64,000 nt of DNA from Holophagae bacterium (GCA_030429565.1 JAUIFE010000001.1:868001-932000), one strand, 5' to 3'; positions 25,908 to 37,229 are shown, counted from the stretch's first letter. Made by a program: numbers and translations. The notes: generated by a model from the letters alone, not told the origin.

Positions 25908-28682
25908 TTAGGCATAGGTTAAATAACGCTCGACTATGTCGAACAACATGTTGGGTTTAATAGGTTTGCTAATGTAGTCGTCCATCCCGGCGTTAAGGCA
26001 ACGGTTGCGTGCATCGCCCAACACCTCGGCCGTCATGGCAACAATCGGCGTATGACTGCTTTCCAGTTCCCGAATCGCGGCAGTGGCGGCATACCCGTCC
26101 ATAATCGGCATTTGGCAATCCATTAAGATCAACTCGGGAAGTTCTTCAGCGCCTTGGAACATGTTCACCGCTTCCTGACCGTTGTGCGCAATCAAGCAGC
26201 GCAGCCCCCACTTCTGTAGCAATCGCTGAGCAAGCTTCTGGTTGACGGGATTGTCTTCCACCAGCATTACCAAACGACCCGTCCACTTGCGCGGCTCACC
26301 GCCGGCCGGCAGCATGGGTGAAACGGAAAGACCGGCACCACAAGGGATTTGCAGGTATTTCAAAAGCGCTTCTTCCAAGTAGCGCCGCTTCACCGGCTTA
26401 ACCAAACAGGGCGGACAACGTTCTCCGAGCAATGGCTCCAGACGAGGCCGCAAACGATAGCCGGTTAACAGCAAAAACCCGAGGTCTTCACCAAAAGGGT
26501 TGGTTCTCAAAACCGCACCTATGTCCAACGCCTCAGATTCGTCATCGAACGTCAGCATGACAAGGTCAATCTTTTCACCAGCGTTTTTGATTTCAAGCAA
26601 GCGCCGATTAACATCGTTTAAAGCGGCCGCCACCACTGCCTCACCACCGTACGAGGCCAGGTCGGTGACAAGCGCGTTGGCGACTTGGGCATTGCCGGCT
26701 TGAATCAAAAACCGCTTTCCTTCCAGCGGCCTAGAATCCTTAACCGTGGACGAAGCATGCTCTTTATAGCCCAACTGAAAATGGAAGTTGGAGCCTTTAC
26801 CAATCTCGCTGTCGACCTGCAGCACACCACCCATCAGTTCAACCAGGTAGGCGCTAATCGCAAGCCCCAGACCGGTGCCACCGAACATACGCGTGGTCGA
26901 AGCATCCACCTGCGAGAAGGGTTTGAAGAGTCGGTCCATGCGGTCGGGGGCAATCCCGATGCCGGTATCGATCACTTCAAAAGACAGAGACACGCGGTCG
27001 AAATCGCGCTCAAGCACGGCGATCTTGAGAAGGACGTGGCCGCGATCGGTAAACTTGGCGGCGTTATTCACCAAATTCATCAAAACTTGGCGCAACCGCA
27101 CGGGGTCGCCTTCGACTTTGGCGGGTAGGTTTGGATCAACTTGCAGCACCAATTCCAAACCTTTGTCTTGAACGCGCACAGCCAGCATATCAGCGACTTC
27201 CTCAAGTACATCACGCGGGCAAAAAGGGATGGATTCCAATTCCATCTTGCCCGCTTCCACCTTGGAGAAATCGAGAATGTCGTTGATGATCGACAACAGC
27301 ATTTCGCCGGAACTCTGAATCGCTTCAACATATTCGCGTTGCTCGCGATCCAGTTCGGTATCGATCAGCAAGCCGGACATACCGAGAATACCGTTCATCG
27401 GCGTGCGTATTTCGTGGCTCATATTGGCCAAAAACTGACTTTTCGCTTTGGTGGCCGAGACCGCTTCGTTTTTGGCTTTCTCGAGCGCTTTTTCCACTTC
27501 TTTGCGCGCGGAAATGTCGCGCAAAATAGCGGTAAACATGCGCGAGTAACCCAACATCAACTCGCTCACGGTAATTTCAACGGGAATCTGAGTCCCATCG
27601 CGACGCAATCCGTACACTTCGGTGGTCGCGCCCAACATATGGCGCACGCCGGTTTCCAGATAACGCTGAAGGAAGCTATCATGTTGGGCACGAAAGGGTT
27701 CAGGCATAATCAAGCTGATATTATGGCCTACCACTTCTTCAGCAAAATAACCAAACAACTCTTCGAAGGCGGGATTCACCGAGGTCACGACGCCGTCCTC
27801 GCGAATGGTTACAATCCCGTCGGCTGCCGTGTTGACGATGGACCGGCTACGCGCTTCAGATTCGCGCAGAGCTTCGGTATCGCGGCGGCGTTCTAAGGAA
27901 AGCGACAAAAAGTCGGTAATCAGGTTCAACTTTTCAAGGCTGTAGCGGGTCACATCGTGTGCCTTGAGGTCGGCAAAAGAAATCACACCCCAAGCCTGCT
28001 CGTCGGTACCTAGCGGCAACGCCAGGACCGAGCGAATTTGGTTACGGCGGAACAAATCAAAACGGGTTTGATCATTATCGTTCAAATCCATGACCACGGT
28101 AGAGGCGCTTGATTTCATAATGTCCCGCGCAAAAACCAACCGCTCCTCGTCATTTTCGAAGGGATTGTGGTCGGCCACGTGGCGTCCCGCCAAATCCAAG
28201 CGATTGGTGTTCGGCTGGAACACATCAATCCAAACAAAGGTAAATCCAAAACCTTCCGCCAACATCGGCGGCAGGCACTCGTAAATTTCGGCCACGGTTT
28301 TGGCATTGAGAATCAGCCGCTTCGAGCGCACCAAGGTAGTGTGTTCACGCACATTGCGGTCTTCCGGCAAACTCTCGTCGTTGATCGAAGCAAATTCATC
28401 GGTTTCATCAGGCACGTAATCGATTTTAATGCGCTCGGAAAGGGAGTCTTTGCGGCGAAAAAACACCGAAGCCGTCACAAACGCCGCCAGGAAGAAACAC
28501 ATCACCAGGGACAACAAAAAAATCCCTGCAGAATATGGAAAAACCGATTCCAAAGTGGGCCGCCCAGAAAGAGTTTCGCGGAGACAAACCACGGGAGAGC
28601 GAAACAGGAACCCGACCATCCCAATCACTGGGTCCCACGCGTCCAATTTCCCGAAAGCACGCTCATCGCTGGTTCGGTACAC
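25908..28682 (-). CDS. Hybrid sensor histidine kinase (TM, GAF, PAS, HisKA, HATPase, two receiver domains)
   Basis: 924 residues from a GTG; the true start may be the ATG at codon 22, since neither has a strong ribosome site. One membrane helix lies at about 50-74. A GAF-like domain (about 120-265) and a PAS domain with PAC-like tail (about 275-395) follow. HisKA has its phospho-acceptor His423 in [12 protein letters not shown]. The HATPase (about 530-640) has N-box [15 protein letters not shown] and GGTGLGL. The first receiver-like domain (about 655-775) has lost the acceptor Asp motif and looks like a pseudo-receiver. The second (about 803-920) has Asp855 in LILMDCQMP and a KP pair. No response regulator is adjacent, so the partner and signal are unknown. 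Confidence 0.9.
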   Translation of the reverse strand: MYRTSDERAFGKLDAWDPVIGMVGFLFRSPVVCLRETLSGRPTLESVFPYSAGIFLLSLVMCFFLAAFVTASVFFRRKDSLSERIKIDYVPDETDEFASINDESLPEDRNVREHTTLVRSKRLILNAKTVAEIYECLPPMLAEGFGFTFVWIDVFQPNTNRLDLAGRHVADHNPFENDEERLVFARDIMKSSASTVVMDLNDNDQTRFDLFRRNQIRSVLALPLGTDEQAWGVISFADLKAHDVTRYSLEKLNLITDFLSLSLERRRDTEALRESEARSRSIVNTAADGIVTIREDGVVTSVNPAFEELFGYFAEEVVGHNISLIMPEPFRAQHDSFLQRYLETGVRHMLGATTEVYGLRRDGTQIPVEITVSELMLGYSRMFTAILRDISARKEVEKALEKAKNEAVSATKAKSQFLANMSHEIRTPMNGILGMSGLLIDTELDREQREYVEAIQSSGEMLLSIINDILDFSKVEAGKMELESIPFCPRDVLEEVADMLAVRVQDKGLELVLQVDPNLPAKVEGDPVRLRQVLMNLVNNAAKFTDRGHVLLKIAVLERDFDRVSLSFEVIDTGIGIAPDRMDRLFKPFSQVDASTTRMFGGTGLGLAISAYLVELMGGVLQVDSEIGKGSNFHFQLGYKEHASSTVKDSRPLEGKRFLIQAGNAQVANALVTDLASYGGEAVVAAALNDVNRRLLEIKNAGEKIDLVMLTFDDESEALDIGAVLRTNPFGEDLGFLLLTGYRLRPRLEPLLGERCPPCLVKPVKRRYLEEALLKYLQIPCGAGLSVSPMLPAGGEPRKWTGRLVMLVEDNPVNQKLAQRLLQKWGLRCLIAHNGQEAVNMFQGAEELPELILMDCQMPIMDGYAATAAIRELESSHTPIVAMTAEVLGDARNRCLNAGMDDYISKPIKPNMLFDIVERYLTYA

Positions 28683-29450
28683 CGAACGTCCCGAAGCCGG
28701 ATCACCCAGCCAAGCAGTGCCGCTTTCACATTGTCGGCTTCGGTTACCAAACAGCAGGTAAAACCACTGGCTTGAGCACCGTCGACACGGTTTATTGAAT
28801 CATCTTAGATGGTTCAATCACGTCTGAACCCTGTCGCCGACATCATGATCAGGATAGGACAACAGTTTATCATTTTAACTTCGAGGGAGATATGCCAAGC
28901 ACCGAGCTAATTTTCGCGGTGCTCTGGGTCAACCTTGCCGCGTTGGACGCCGGTAAGGATAAAAGATGCAGCCAAAAAACGACACAGGATAACACTGAAC
29001 GGCTCTTAACGAAACATTCGCAGTGTGTTGCCGCTTTCATCGTCAATACGCCATGGTCTCGCAAACCAAAAAGCAGGCGTGTGATAAGACGGTCAAACAC
29101 AAAGGTTGAACCGCAAAGAAAATTAGGACCTCAACCGCCCTACCTCCCCAGATGAAGCAGTTGAGGTCCTCCCGAGGAGGGAAAATGGGAGACTCAGAAA
29201 CTCCCAAAGGAAAAACAAACGTGGTTAAAAACACTGCGCGGTGTGGAAGCGTCGCGGTCTGATGTGTTTCTAAGAAGTAAGTGGTGTCCATGGTCGCAAA
29301 GTTGCGAAAAAAAAAGCGTCGTGCGCTTGGCCGCGACGTCCCCCTTCGGACAAAGCTAAACTTATCGATTCCGCCGACCTTTCTCAATCATATGATTATA
29401 GGGTTTTACCATTTTTAGTATCTGGCGCGCTAGTCCACTGACCATCGATC
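28683..29450. other. Intergenic region with hairpins, no gene recognised
   Basis: About 770 bases between the hybrid kinase and the giant repeat gene. It contains the inverted repeats AGCACCG/CGGTGCT (28896-28920 region) and a perfect 11-bp pair AGGACCTCAAC/GTTGAGGTCCT (29125-29170). Short open frames on both strands lack proper ribosome sites (the one at 28892 has a site only 2 nt away) and give no recognisable protein. Confidence 0.5.
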
Positions 29451-29499
29451 CCTTAGGCGGAGCGAGACAGCAGTAAGGCCGTCCCGCTCCGCGCCAAGG
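29451..29499 (-). terminator. Hairpin after the giant repeat gene
   Basis: On the - strand, CCTTGGCGCGGAGCGGGAC pairs with GTCTCGCTCCGCCTAAGG across a short loop. This is a long strong stem starting about 12 nt after the stop codon. It has no T-run, so it may be a 3'-end stabiliser or an atypical terminator. Confidence 0.55.
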
Positions 29500-29510
29500 C
29501 TATTTCGTGG

Positions 29511-32500
29511 TTATTGGGCTTTAAGCGCCGACATTTGCGTCCCGCCCGCGTTGCCAAACAATTCAAAGCCGGCAATCGGCGCCGAGGCCGTTAAGCCAAC
29601 CCAGCTCCCATTGGCGGGGATCGTGTCAAGTTGGAACAAATCGCGCACTGTCGCCAGCACCTTGGCTTTGGCGGCGGCGTTGACTGTCCGCGTTTGCAAC
29701 ACATCGCCCGAATTGCTGTAGAGCGTAAAGACCAAGTCAACGGCACTGCTGTTGACGTTTATGACCGAAATGCCTTGCCAGCGCCCACCCGATTCAACAA
29801 CCGGAAAACACAGGTTGCTTTTCAGAGAGGTGCTTGCTTCAAACCCGGCGAGGCGCGCGCCATCGTGCGTTCCAAACAGCTCGTAGCCGACAATGCCGGA
29901 ATCGGTTTCGATCTCGACCCAATCGACGTTGGCCGGTGATCCAATACCCACTAAAAACTGTTCCGCCAGTTCGACGATTTTCTCTTCGGGCTGGAGCGTT
30001 AACGACTTTTCACCGATTAATTCGCCACCCGGCCCGTAACCCCGCACCAACATACCGGCCGGAGCCGAATCGATGTTAACCAGTGCGATCCCGGTCCAGA
30101 ACTGGGCGGTATCACGGGCAATGTGGGTGAAGTACAGGTTCTGGCGGATATAGGTGAAGTTCGGGTTGTCGCGTTCAGCGTCGGCCAGACTTAAGCCGGC
30201 CACTTGGCGAACCCCGTCGACACGGCCAAAGACTTCGGTGCCGGCCAAGGCGACCCGTTCATTGGTTTCTTTCAGCTTTGCCCAAACGGCGCCGTTGGGC
30301 AAGGCCCCGTTCCACTTCTCCGTAAAGCGGAAGCGGTCCTTGGAGAAGCTGGTGGAAATGTTGAGCGCGGCATCGTTGCCGCCGGCAGCCTGAATACGGC
30401 CGGTTGATGCGTCGGAATCGCCGTTAATGATGTCGGCCCGCGTGTACCAGTTATTGGTTTTTTGGGCGATGTGAGGCACGTAAAGTTCCGAAGAAAGTTT
30501 GGTCGCGGCCGAGGTTGCATAGGCTTCTTGACCGTCACGGCTATCGCTGCAACTGTAGCCCTGCAGGTTCTTGGTCGACTGCGCAATAATCCAAGAAACG
30601 CCGTCGGCCTGGTCGCCGAAAAACGCCTTCGCATTGCCACGCAGCTTGCCGTTGGGGACGATTTCACGCGTCGCTTCAGCCACAATGTTGCCGCTGTTAT
30701 CGTAACCGACCAACTCAACCACGGCACTGCTCGCACCCGGATTGACGATGCCGACATTCGTGGCCACCGCGTCAGTTTCGCCGATATCGGCAAAAAACAG
30801 CGAAGGCGTCAGCACGCTGACCGAAAAACCAAAGCTGAGATTGAGTTTGCCGGCGGCAACGGGTCGAAATTCAATTAGGTAGGTACCGGCAGCCAACTCG
30901 GCCACGGTAAAGCCGCGGCCACCGCTGACGCGCAAACTGCGCAGGGCTTCGAGCTGGTTCAAGTTATCGCGGCGGAACACGGTCACATCGGCGGTGCCAT
31001 CGATCGCGGTATCGATTTGCAGGTTTTGCGTATCACTGTCGAGCACCAGCTCAAAATAATGGGCGCGATCGAGAGCAATCTCGGCGTAACGACCCGGACG
31101 CACACCGGCCGCGCGTTCGGGCGTGTCGTTGTCGCCAAACACAGCATTGTCGAAGTTACCAACATCAATGCGCCGCGTCGCCGGTGCACTTTCATTAAGC
31201 GCGGTTTTAACGCTGTAGCGCACTTCAAACGAACCGGCTTGAGAAAAGGTGAAGTTACCCAGGCGAGGGCCGGCGGTCACAATACTGTCGTCCTCGAGAT
31301 TGACGATTTCCCAACGTTCCGTCAATTCGCCCACCAGGGCTGCGCCGTTGGTGACCCCCTCAAAGTAGACCTGATCACCCACTTGAATTTGTAAATCGGT
31401 GAAGGGTTCAACGATTTCCGCCACGAGGGCCCGCTCGGGATCGTAGATGTTGACCTGAACCGTATCCGAGCGATACACGCCGTCACGTGGGCGAAAAACT
31501 TCAAACTCAACCGTATAGTTGCCAGGTTTGTCAATCGAGACATCCTCAACCCGACTGCCGCCTTCGTAGGCGCGACCATTCACAACCCACACCGATTCCA
31601 GCGGGTCGTCACCCGCACCCGACACCTCGGCGACCAGGTCAAATTGCTCGCGCACGGCAAACAACGCATCTTGGCCGGGAGACACTATCGCGACTTTCAA
31701 CGGCGTGTCGCCGGTAACTTCAATCCAGCGGAAATCGACCGCAGTTTCACCCGATGCCGACTGCATTTCGAAAAACAGTTGGTAATTGCCAGGCTCACTG
31801 AAAAGCGTCGCAAAGGTATCGCCAAAAGTGCGTTCCGTCGGCGCGTCACCAAAGTACCAGTAAGGCTCCTGAACCGAACCACCCGCCGTGTACTCGCCTG
31901 TAAAGGTTAAGGTGGTCCCGACCCGTGTCCGCACCTCGCGTTCGCTAGGCGAAACAATACGCACACCCAAACCAATGACCTCGATACGGCGTCGATCACC
32001 ATCGACCACGCGGCCGTTGCCGTCTAAGACCAAGGCCACGACCTCGTAGATGCCCGCTTGCTCAAAAGTCCAACTGACACGTTCACCCGTTTGGGTTTGG
32101 ACGTTGGTCTGGGCACCGGCCAAAATGCGTTCCCAACGCACTTCGCCTTGGCCGCCTTCGACCGCCGCGCTAAAAGCGACAACCGCACCCGTTTCAACCC
32201 GTAAATTACCGGTCGGTGTCAGAATTTTAATGCGCAGGGCGTCATCACCGTCCTCTGCCAAAACTTCAATTTGGCGGCTGACCGGCGCGGTAACGGCACC
32301 ACTTTCGGTGGCCCCTTCACACACCAAGCTGAACTGGCCGGGGCTGGGAAAAGTCACGCTAATGCGCTGTCCCGAGAACTGACGCGACGCCGTTGTCCCA
32401 CTGTTATCAACCATTCGCCAGTTATAGCGCTGAACGGCCACCTCACCCACCGATTCGGCTCGGAAAGTGACGGCCGAACCGGCCGTGACACGAGTATCGG

Positions 32501-35500
32501 CACTGGGTTCGACAATCGCAATAGCCGCTTCACCCGCATCGGGATCCACAACGCGTATGCGTCGCGACGCCGGCGTCGTGTCCATTTGGCCCTTCTCATC
32601 GACAGCCTGACACAACACACTGTAATCACCCGGCTCCCGGAATAGGACGCGAATCGTTTGACCGCGGTACGTGTCCGGCACATTGGTGGCACCGTTTCGC
32701 GCGACCAACCACTGGTATCGCACCGCGCCTTCGCCACCTTCGTGGCTTGCGCTAAATCCTACCTCTGTGCCGGCCGCAACTTCGAGATCACCACTGGGTT
32801 CAACAATCGCCGTGTCGAGCCTGGTTTCATCGGGTCTGACCTCAATCGCCCGCGTCGCCGGTGTTTCATCGCGTGTGCCGTCACCACTTCGCGCCGCAAC
32901 CTCGAGCCGGTATCCACCCGCCTCTCTTAGAGTCACGTACACCGTGGGACCCGAAAACCGATTTACCAAGGCGCCGTTTTCGTTGAAAAGCTGCCAATCA
33001 AAAAAGATCCGTGTGTTGTCGCTGCCACCGTCACTCACAGCTTTGAAAGCCACCGTTGCGCCAACGACCGTCTCGACCACCGATTGGGTCGGTTCGACAA
33101 TTTCGGTATCGAGATTGGCATCGCTCGATCCCACAAACACACTGCGCGTAGCGGTTGATCCGCGATTCTCGCCGCTGTCGAAACTCGTACAGGTAAAGCG
33201 GTAAGTACCCGCATCTTCCAGCACCAGCCCAAGCCGTTCACCGCGCTCCTCGTAAACAACACCGGTCGGCGTGTTCACCACCCACTCAAAACGATAGGGT
33301 GCACCGGCACCGCCTTTAGCATCCGCCACCAATTCAATGCGCTCGCCAATCGGCAGCGACAAATCCTCAAGCGGTTGCACAATTCGCGTTTCCAGCGGGT
33401 CTTGACTCACCTCTTCGACCCGCACCACGGCCCGTGCCGGTGTCGGATCTTGGTTACCCTCGCCGTCAACCGCATACACAGCCACCCCAAACACACCCGG
33501 TTCAGGGAAATCGATCGGCACGGGATTGCCACGCAACTCTTGAATCGCGCGCTCTTGGCCGTCCAACACCACCCAGAAGAAGCCGTATCGGGAGCCACTG
33601 CCGCCTTCAGCCGAGGCTTGGAACAGGACGGACGAGCCGGCCGGCGCACTGACATCGGTGCCGGGACTCACAATGGTGGTGTTCACACCTGGCGCTTCGC
33701 CCTCAACAACAATGGTCATGGTGGCCGGACTGCTGTCACGGGTGCCGTCGCGGTCCGACGCCGCCACCGCCAGCACGTATTGGCCCGCGCTCTGGAAGGT
33801 CAAGGATATCGGATTGCCGCGCAACACATTGCCGTTACTATCACCGCCCTGTAGCACCCACTCGAATGTGTAGGGTTCGCCCGCGCCGCCCGACGCTTCC
33901 GCTAAAAACGAAACACTTTCGCCCACCGCAAGCCGTGGGCCGGCGGTTGGTTCAACGATCCGGGTATCAACCGCATCGGTGCCGTCCTCGTCCACACGCA
34001 AACTCAACTGTGCCGGCGTTTCGTCAACGCGACCCTCGACATCCTTGGCGACGCAGGTAACCTGAACCTGACCGGCCGTATCAAAGGTATAGGTGAAGCT
34101 TTCACCGCTAAATTGTTTGATCTCACCATTGAGCGTCAACGCCCATTCAAAGCTGTAGGGCGCACCGGCGCCACCACTCGCGTTCGCTTTAAATTCCACC
34201 GTTTGGCCCACGCGAAACACGTTTTGGGTTGGTGAAACAATCGTCGTTTCTACCGCACGGTCGTTGGTTTCCCCCACGCTCACCAACATTTCGTCGGGCG
34301 TCTCATCGGCCACGCCGTCCTTATCTTGCGCAAAACAACGCACAACGTAATCGCCTGGCTCGTCGAACACATAACGCACCTCGGCACCTTCACGACCCGG
34401 TAGCGCAACACGCCCGCTCACCTGCCAAAAGAACCGGTAGGGTGCACCGACACCACCGTTCGCTTCCGCTGTAAAGGTTACCGCCGCACCGGCGTCGAGC
34501 TGAAGCGGCCCTTGCGGAGCGGTAATTTTGGTTTCGACGGGTTCGTTTTGGGTGCCGCCAACCGTAACACGGACGGTGGCACCCACTGGATCCGCCATAC
34601 CGGCGCCGTCACTGGCAACACAGCGAATGGTCCACACACCTTCAGCGGTGAATTGCAGGCCGATCAAAGAACCCGAAAATTCACGGGTGGTAAAAGGCGA
34701 CGTGACTTCCCAAGCAAAGGTGTAGCCCTGACCGGAACCACCGCTTGCCGTCGCGTTAAAGGTAAGCTCGGCTCCCAAATCAACGCTTTGATCGCCGGCC
34801 GGTTCAATGATGGTCCGAACGGCATCGGTCGAAGTATTGACCGTCACCTGAACCACAGCGGGCGTGCTGTCGCGATTACCGTCGCCGTCGGCGGCCGTCA
34901 CCGCCAACCGCCAGGTACCCGGTTGACTAAAGGTCACTTCAACGTCGGAACCCGTGCGGCTCGCGTTGCCTTCAGGCGAAGAGATCACCCAACTGAAACT
35001 GTAACCTTGACCGATGCCGCCGCTCGCCGTTGCTTTAAACACCTGGGTCGCACCCAACTCCACTTCTAATGAACCCGAGGGGTCAACCCTGGTTTCGACA
35101 CCGTCAACCTCGCCCACACTAAATGAACGGCTTGCCGGGGTCGTGTCCTCGGTACCGTTATTATCCTTGGCGCGACACAACACGGTGTAATTGCCCGCTG
35201 CCGTCAAAGGAATGGTAATCCGCTCGCCTTCCAACGACTGGTTACCGGCGGAAGTCTGAACCACCCAGTTAAAACCGTAAGGCGCCTCGCCGCCACTGCC
35301 CGCCCCTTGCAAGGTCACGCTGTCACCGACACGCAAGTCACTCGGGATGGTACCGCTAATCGTGGTGTCAACTTCGTTGCGAGCCGTGAAGGTCACCGAA
35401 GCCCCGCCTTGATCCTGGGCGCCGTCCTTATCAGCGGCACGACAACTCATGCGGTAAGTCCCCGCCCGCAACAATGACACCGAAAGCGGCGAGCCGCTAA

Positions 35501-36902
35501 AAGTCTGATCGCCGTCGGGCCCCGATAAAATCCAGCTAAATGAATAGGGTTCGCCAACACCGCCGGCACCTTCCGCCGTAAACACCACATCGGCACCCAC
35601 GGGAAACACACTGTTACCGGTGGGCTGCAGAATTCGCGTTGTCACCGGCTCATCCTGAACCGCTTCGACAATCACGCCGATCGAAGCCGGGCTTTCGTCG
35701 GAGGCGCCGGCACCGTCCCTGGCGCGACAAAACACCGTGGCTTGGCCAGGCTGGTTAAAGGTGATCGCCACCGTTGAGCCCTCAGCCGTCGCGGGGCTTG
35801 CCCCACCGCCTTGAGCCGTCCAATTAAAATTGTACTGACCGTTGCCGCCACTCGCCGTCGCACGAAAGTTCACCGTGCTGCCGGCGGTTATACGCGGCGG
35901 CACGGTCGGATTGGTAATCGTGGTTTCAACCGGATCGGGTTGCGCTTCAACCAGAACACTCATGCTCGCGGGCGATTCATCAACAGCGCCTGTATCATCA
36001 GAAGCCCGACAAATAATCACAACCTGACCGGGCTCTTCGAAAGTAAAAGTCACGGACGGCGCGCTGCTGCCGGTTGGACTGACACCGGCGCCGTTGACCG
36101 ACCAATTGTATTTGTATTGACCGTTGCCACCACTTGCCACGGCACTAAAGTTCACGGACCCGCCGACCGTCACCGTTGGCGGTGAGGTGGGCTCGGTGAT
36201 GGTGGTTTCAACGGGATCGGGTGCCGACACATTGACCACCCGAGTCGCCGGTGATTCATCGCTCAAGCCACTACCGTCGCCGGCGACACAGGATACGATA
36301 AACTGACCTGGCTCGCTAAAGGTCATCGTCGTCGCGGAACCTTGGGCTTCAACCGGCGATACCGAATTACTGTTGGCGCGCCATAAAAAGGTGTATTGTC
36401 CGTTGCCGCCGGTGGCGCTCGCCTGAAACGAAACCGATTCACCAACCGAGATTTCGGGCGCCACGCGCGGCGAAGTGATAGTCGTTTCAACCGGCGGCCG
36501 TTCCTCAACGGTAATAACAACCGTCGCCGGAGTCTCGTCACGAACCTGCTGCGCGTCAATGGCGCTACACTCCACGGTGAAAGTGCCGGGGTTATTGAAC
36601 GGAACGGTAATGGGGTTACCTTGGAAGCTTTCGCCTTGGCGGGGATCAGATTGATACATAAACCAATCGAAGGTCAAACTGTCATTGCTATTGGAACTGC
36701 TGCCAACCGCCTGAAAGGTCACCGAGCTGCCGACAAATATAGTTTGGTTGCCCGCCGGTGAAATAATCGTGGTATCAACCTGAGCCGACAGGGCGGCCCC
36801 TGTTAAAAAGAGCAGGGCGGTCAACCAAATACGGCCACACTTTCCCCCGACCGCGCGCACACTGCGCCCACGGCCACGCAAATTGCTACCTACACGTTTC
36901 AT
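29511..36902 (-). CDS. Giant exported protein with about 20 PKD/Ig-like repeats
   Basis: 2463 residues; ATG with AGGAG upstream; signal peptide near 20-40. About 20 tandem units of 85-100 residues run from about 42 to 1913. Each begins V(D/E)T-x-I-x-x-P, has a middle VGxSVxFxAxASGG and a strand such as YxFxWxV, and ends PGxYxVxCxAxDxxGxxDxTPAxxxVxV. This is PKD/Ig-like beta-sandwich architecture. A PPC-like segment (about 1925-2020) follows. Then come four C-terminal repeats marked by LYVPHIA/LYFTHIA/LCFPVVE entry strands and (Y/F)ELFGxxxGxxxxA ends. No LPXTG, sorting Cys motif or transmembrane anchor is seen at the C-terminus. A surface adhesin or cell-envelope stalk is the likely role. It has no operon partner. 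Confidence 0.82.
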   Translation of the reverse strand: MKRVGSNLRGRGRSVRAVGGKCGRIWLTALLFLTGAALSAQVDTTIISPAGNQTIFVGSSVTFQAVGSSSNSNDSLTFDWFMYQSDPRQGESFQGNPITVPFNNPGTFTVECSAIDAQQVRDETPATVVITVEERPPVETTITSPRVAPEISVGESVSFQASATGGNGQYTFLWRANSNSVSPVEAQGSATTMTFSEPGQFIVSCVAGDGSGLSDESPATRVVNVSAPDPVETTITEPTSPPTVTVGGSVNFSAVASGGNGQYKYNWSVNGAGVSPTGSSAPSVTFTFEEPGQVVIICRASDDTGAVDESPASMSVLVEAQPDPVETTITNPTVPPRITAGSTVNFRATASGGNGQYNFNWTAQGGGASPATAEGSTVAITFNQPGQATVFCRARDGAGASDESPASIGVIVEAVQDEPVTTRILQPTGNSVFPVGADVVFTAEGAGGVGEPYSFSWILSGPDGDQTFSGSPLSVSLLRAGTYRMSCRAADKDGAQDQGGASVTFTARNEVDTTISGTIPSDLRVGDSVTLQGAGSGGEAPYGFNWVVQTSAGNQSLEGERITIPLTAAGNYTVLCRAKDNNGTEDTTPASRSFSVGEVDGVETRVDPSGSLEVELGATQVFKATASGGIGQGYSFSWVISSPEGNASRTGSDVEVTFSQPGTWRLAVTAADGDGNRDSTPAVVQVTVNTSTDAVRTIIEPAGDQSVDLGAELTFNATASGGSGQGYTFAWEVTSPFTTREFSGSLIGLQFTAEGVWTIRCVASDGAGMADPVGATVRVTVGGTQNEPVETKITAPQGPLQLDAGAAVTFTAEANGGVGAPYRFFWQVSGRVALPGREGAEVRYVFDEPGDYVVRCFAQDKDGVADETPDEMLVSVGETNDRAVETTIVSPTQNVFRVGQTVEFKANASGGAGAPYSFEWALTLNGEIKQFSGESFTYTFDTAGQVQVTCVAKDVEGRVDETPAQLSLRVDEDGTDAVDTRIVEPTAGPRLAVGESVSFLAEASGGAGEPYTFEWVLQGGDSNGNVLRGNPISLTFQSAGQYVLAVAASDRDGTRDSSPATMTIVVEGEAPGVNTTIVSPGTDVSAPAGSSVLFQASAEGGSGSRYGFFWVVLDGQERAIQELRGNPVPIDFPEPGVFGVAVYAVDGEGNQDPTPARAVVRVEEVSQDPLETRIVQPLEDLSLPIGERIELVADAKGGAGAPYRFEWVVNTPTGVVYEERGERLGLVLEDAGTYRFTCTSFDSGENRGSTATRSVFVGSSDANLDTEIVEPTQSVVETVVGATVAFKAVSDGGSDNTRIFFDWQLFNENGALVNRFSGPTVYVTLREAGGYRLEVAARSGDGTRDETPATRAIEVRPDETRLDTAIVEPSGDLEVAAGTEVGFSASHEGGEGAVRYQWLVARNGATNVPDTYRGQTIRVLFREPGDYSVLCQAVDEKGQMDTTPASRRIRVVDPDAGEAAIAIVEPSADTRVTAGSAVTFRAESVGEVAVQRYNWRMVDNSGTTASRQFSGQRISVTFPSPGQFSLVCEGATESGAVTAPVSRQIEVLAEDGDDALRIKILTPTGNLRVETGAVVAFSAAVEGGQGEVRWERILAGAQTNVQTQTGERVSWTFEQAGIYEVVALVLDGNGRVVDGDRRRIEVIGLGVRIVSPSEREVRTRVGTTLTFTGEYTAGGSVQEPYWYFGDAPTERTFGDTFATLFSEPGNYQLFFEMQSASGETAVDFRWIEVTGDTPLKVAIVSPGQDALFAVREQFDLVAEVSGAGDDPLESVWVVNGRAYEGGSRVEDVSIDKPGNYTVEFEVFRPRDGVYRSDTVQVNIYDPERALVAEIVEPFTDLQIQVGDQVYFEGVTNGAALVGELTERWEIVNLEDDSIVTAGPRLGNFTFSQAGSFEVRYSVKTALNESAPATRRIDVGNFDNAVFGDNDTPERAAGVRPGRYAEIALDRAHYFELVLDSDTQNLQIDTAIDGTADVTVFRRDNLNQLEALRSLRVSGGRGFTVAELAAGTYLIEFRPVAAGKLNLSFGFSVSVLTPSLFFADIGETDAVATNVGIVNPGASSAVVELVGYDNSGNIVAEATREIVPNGKLRGNAKAFFGDQADGVSWIIAQSTKNLQGYSCSDSRDGQEAYATSAATKLSSELYVPHIAQKTNNWYTRADIINGDSDASTGRIQAAGGNDAALNISTSFSKDRFRFTEKWNGALPNGAVWAKLKETNERVALAGTEVFGRVDGVRQVAGLSLADAERDNPNFTYIRQNLYFTHIARDTAQFWTGIALVNIDSAPAGMLVRGYGPGGELIGEKSLTLQPEEKIVELAEQFLVGIGSPANVDWVEIETDSGIVGYELFGTHDGARLAGFEASTSLKSNLCFPVVESGGRWQGISVINVNSSAVDLVFTLYSNSGDVLQTRTVNAAAKAKVLATVRDLFQLDTIPANGSWVGLTASAPIAGFELFGNAGGTQMSALKAQ
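31160..36779 (-). repeat. Coding array of about 20 PKD/Ig-like modules
   Basis: Tandem units of about 255-300 bp within the 2463-residue gene. Units at the 5' end of the gene (residues 130-420, three with the shared GGNGQY block) are the most alike, which suggests recent duplication there. Units past about residue 1500 are divergent, with lost spacing in the last three. Confidence 0.75.
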
Positions 36903-37229
36903 ATAAATCTCCTGAAGTCAGCGGCTTCCACACCGTTTTGCGCCAACCGGCAAGCAGCAATCTAGCGAAATTTTAACCGGACCAAAGTCCCGTTGATACC
37001 TTATTCCATCCGTTCCGACAAAGATGTCTTTCAATATAATTGTCGCTGCACCAAAAAGAAAGCCACAACCTGTAAGCGCGCTCACATACTGCAAAAAGTC
37101 GCCTTTTTGACCTTAATCCGGCACTTGCTTTTAACCTCTCCGCAGTTTCTTACACCTTTTTTCGTAAAAAATCAGCTACGCTTAGGGCGTTACCATCGAA
37201 ACCCCATTAAAGCGCTCCGAGGTTGGTGC
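36903..37229. other. Divergent intergenic region
   Basis: About 330 bases between the giant repeat gene and the small anchored protein. It should hold both promoters, but I see no convincing -35/-10 pair. A frame open from 36993 runs into the next gene but is preceded by no ribosome site and has an unlikely Lys/Arg/Cys-rich start. Confidence 0.45.

Noticed and set aside
28892-29155. 88-codon frame with GAGGGAG upstream
   Set aside because: The ribosome box is only 2 nt from the ATG, and the product has no protein-like features.
31160-36779. Regular repeats resembling a CRISPR or satellite array
   Set aside because: The repeats are divergent, 255-300 bp and in frame; they encode PKD/Ig-like modules.
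36993-37229. 79-residue N-terminal extension of the small anchored protein
   Set aside because: No ribosome site, odd composition, and a good start with a membrane anchor lies downstream at 37230.
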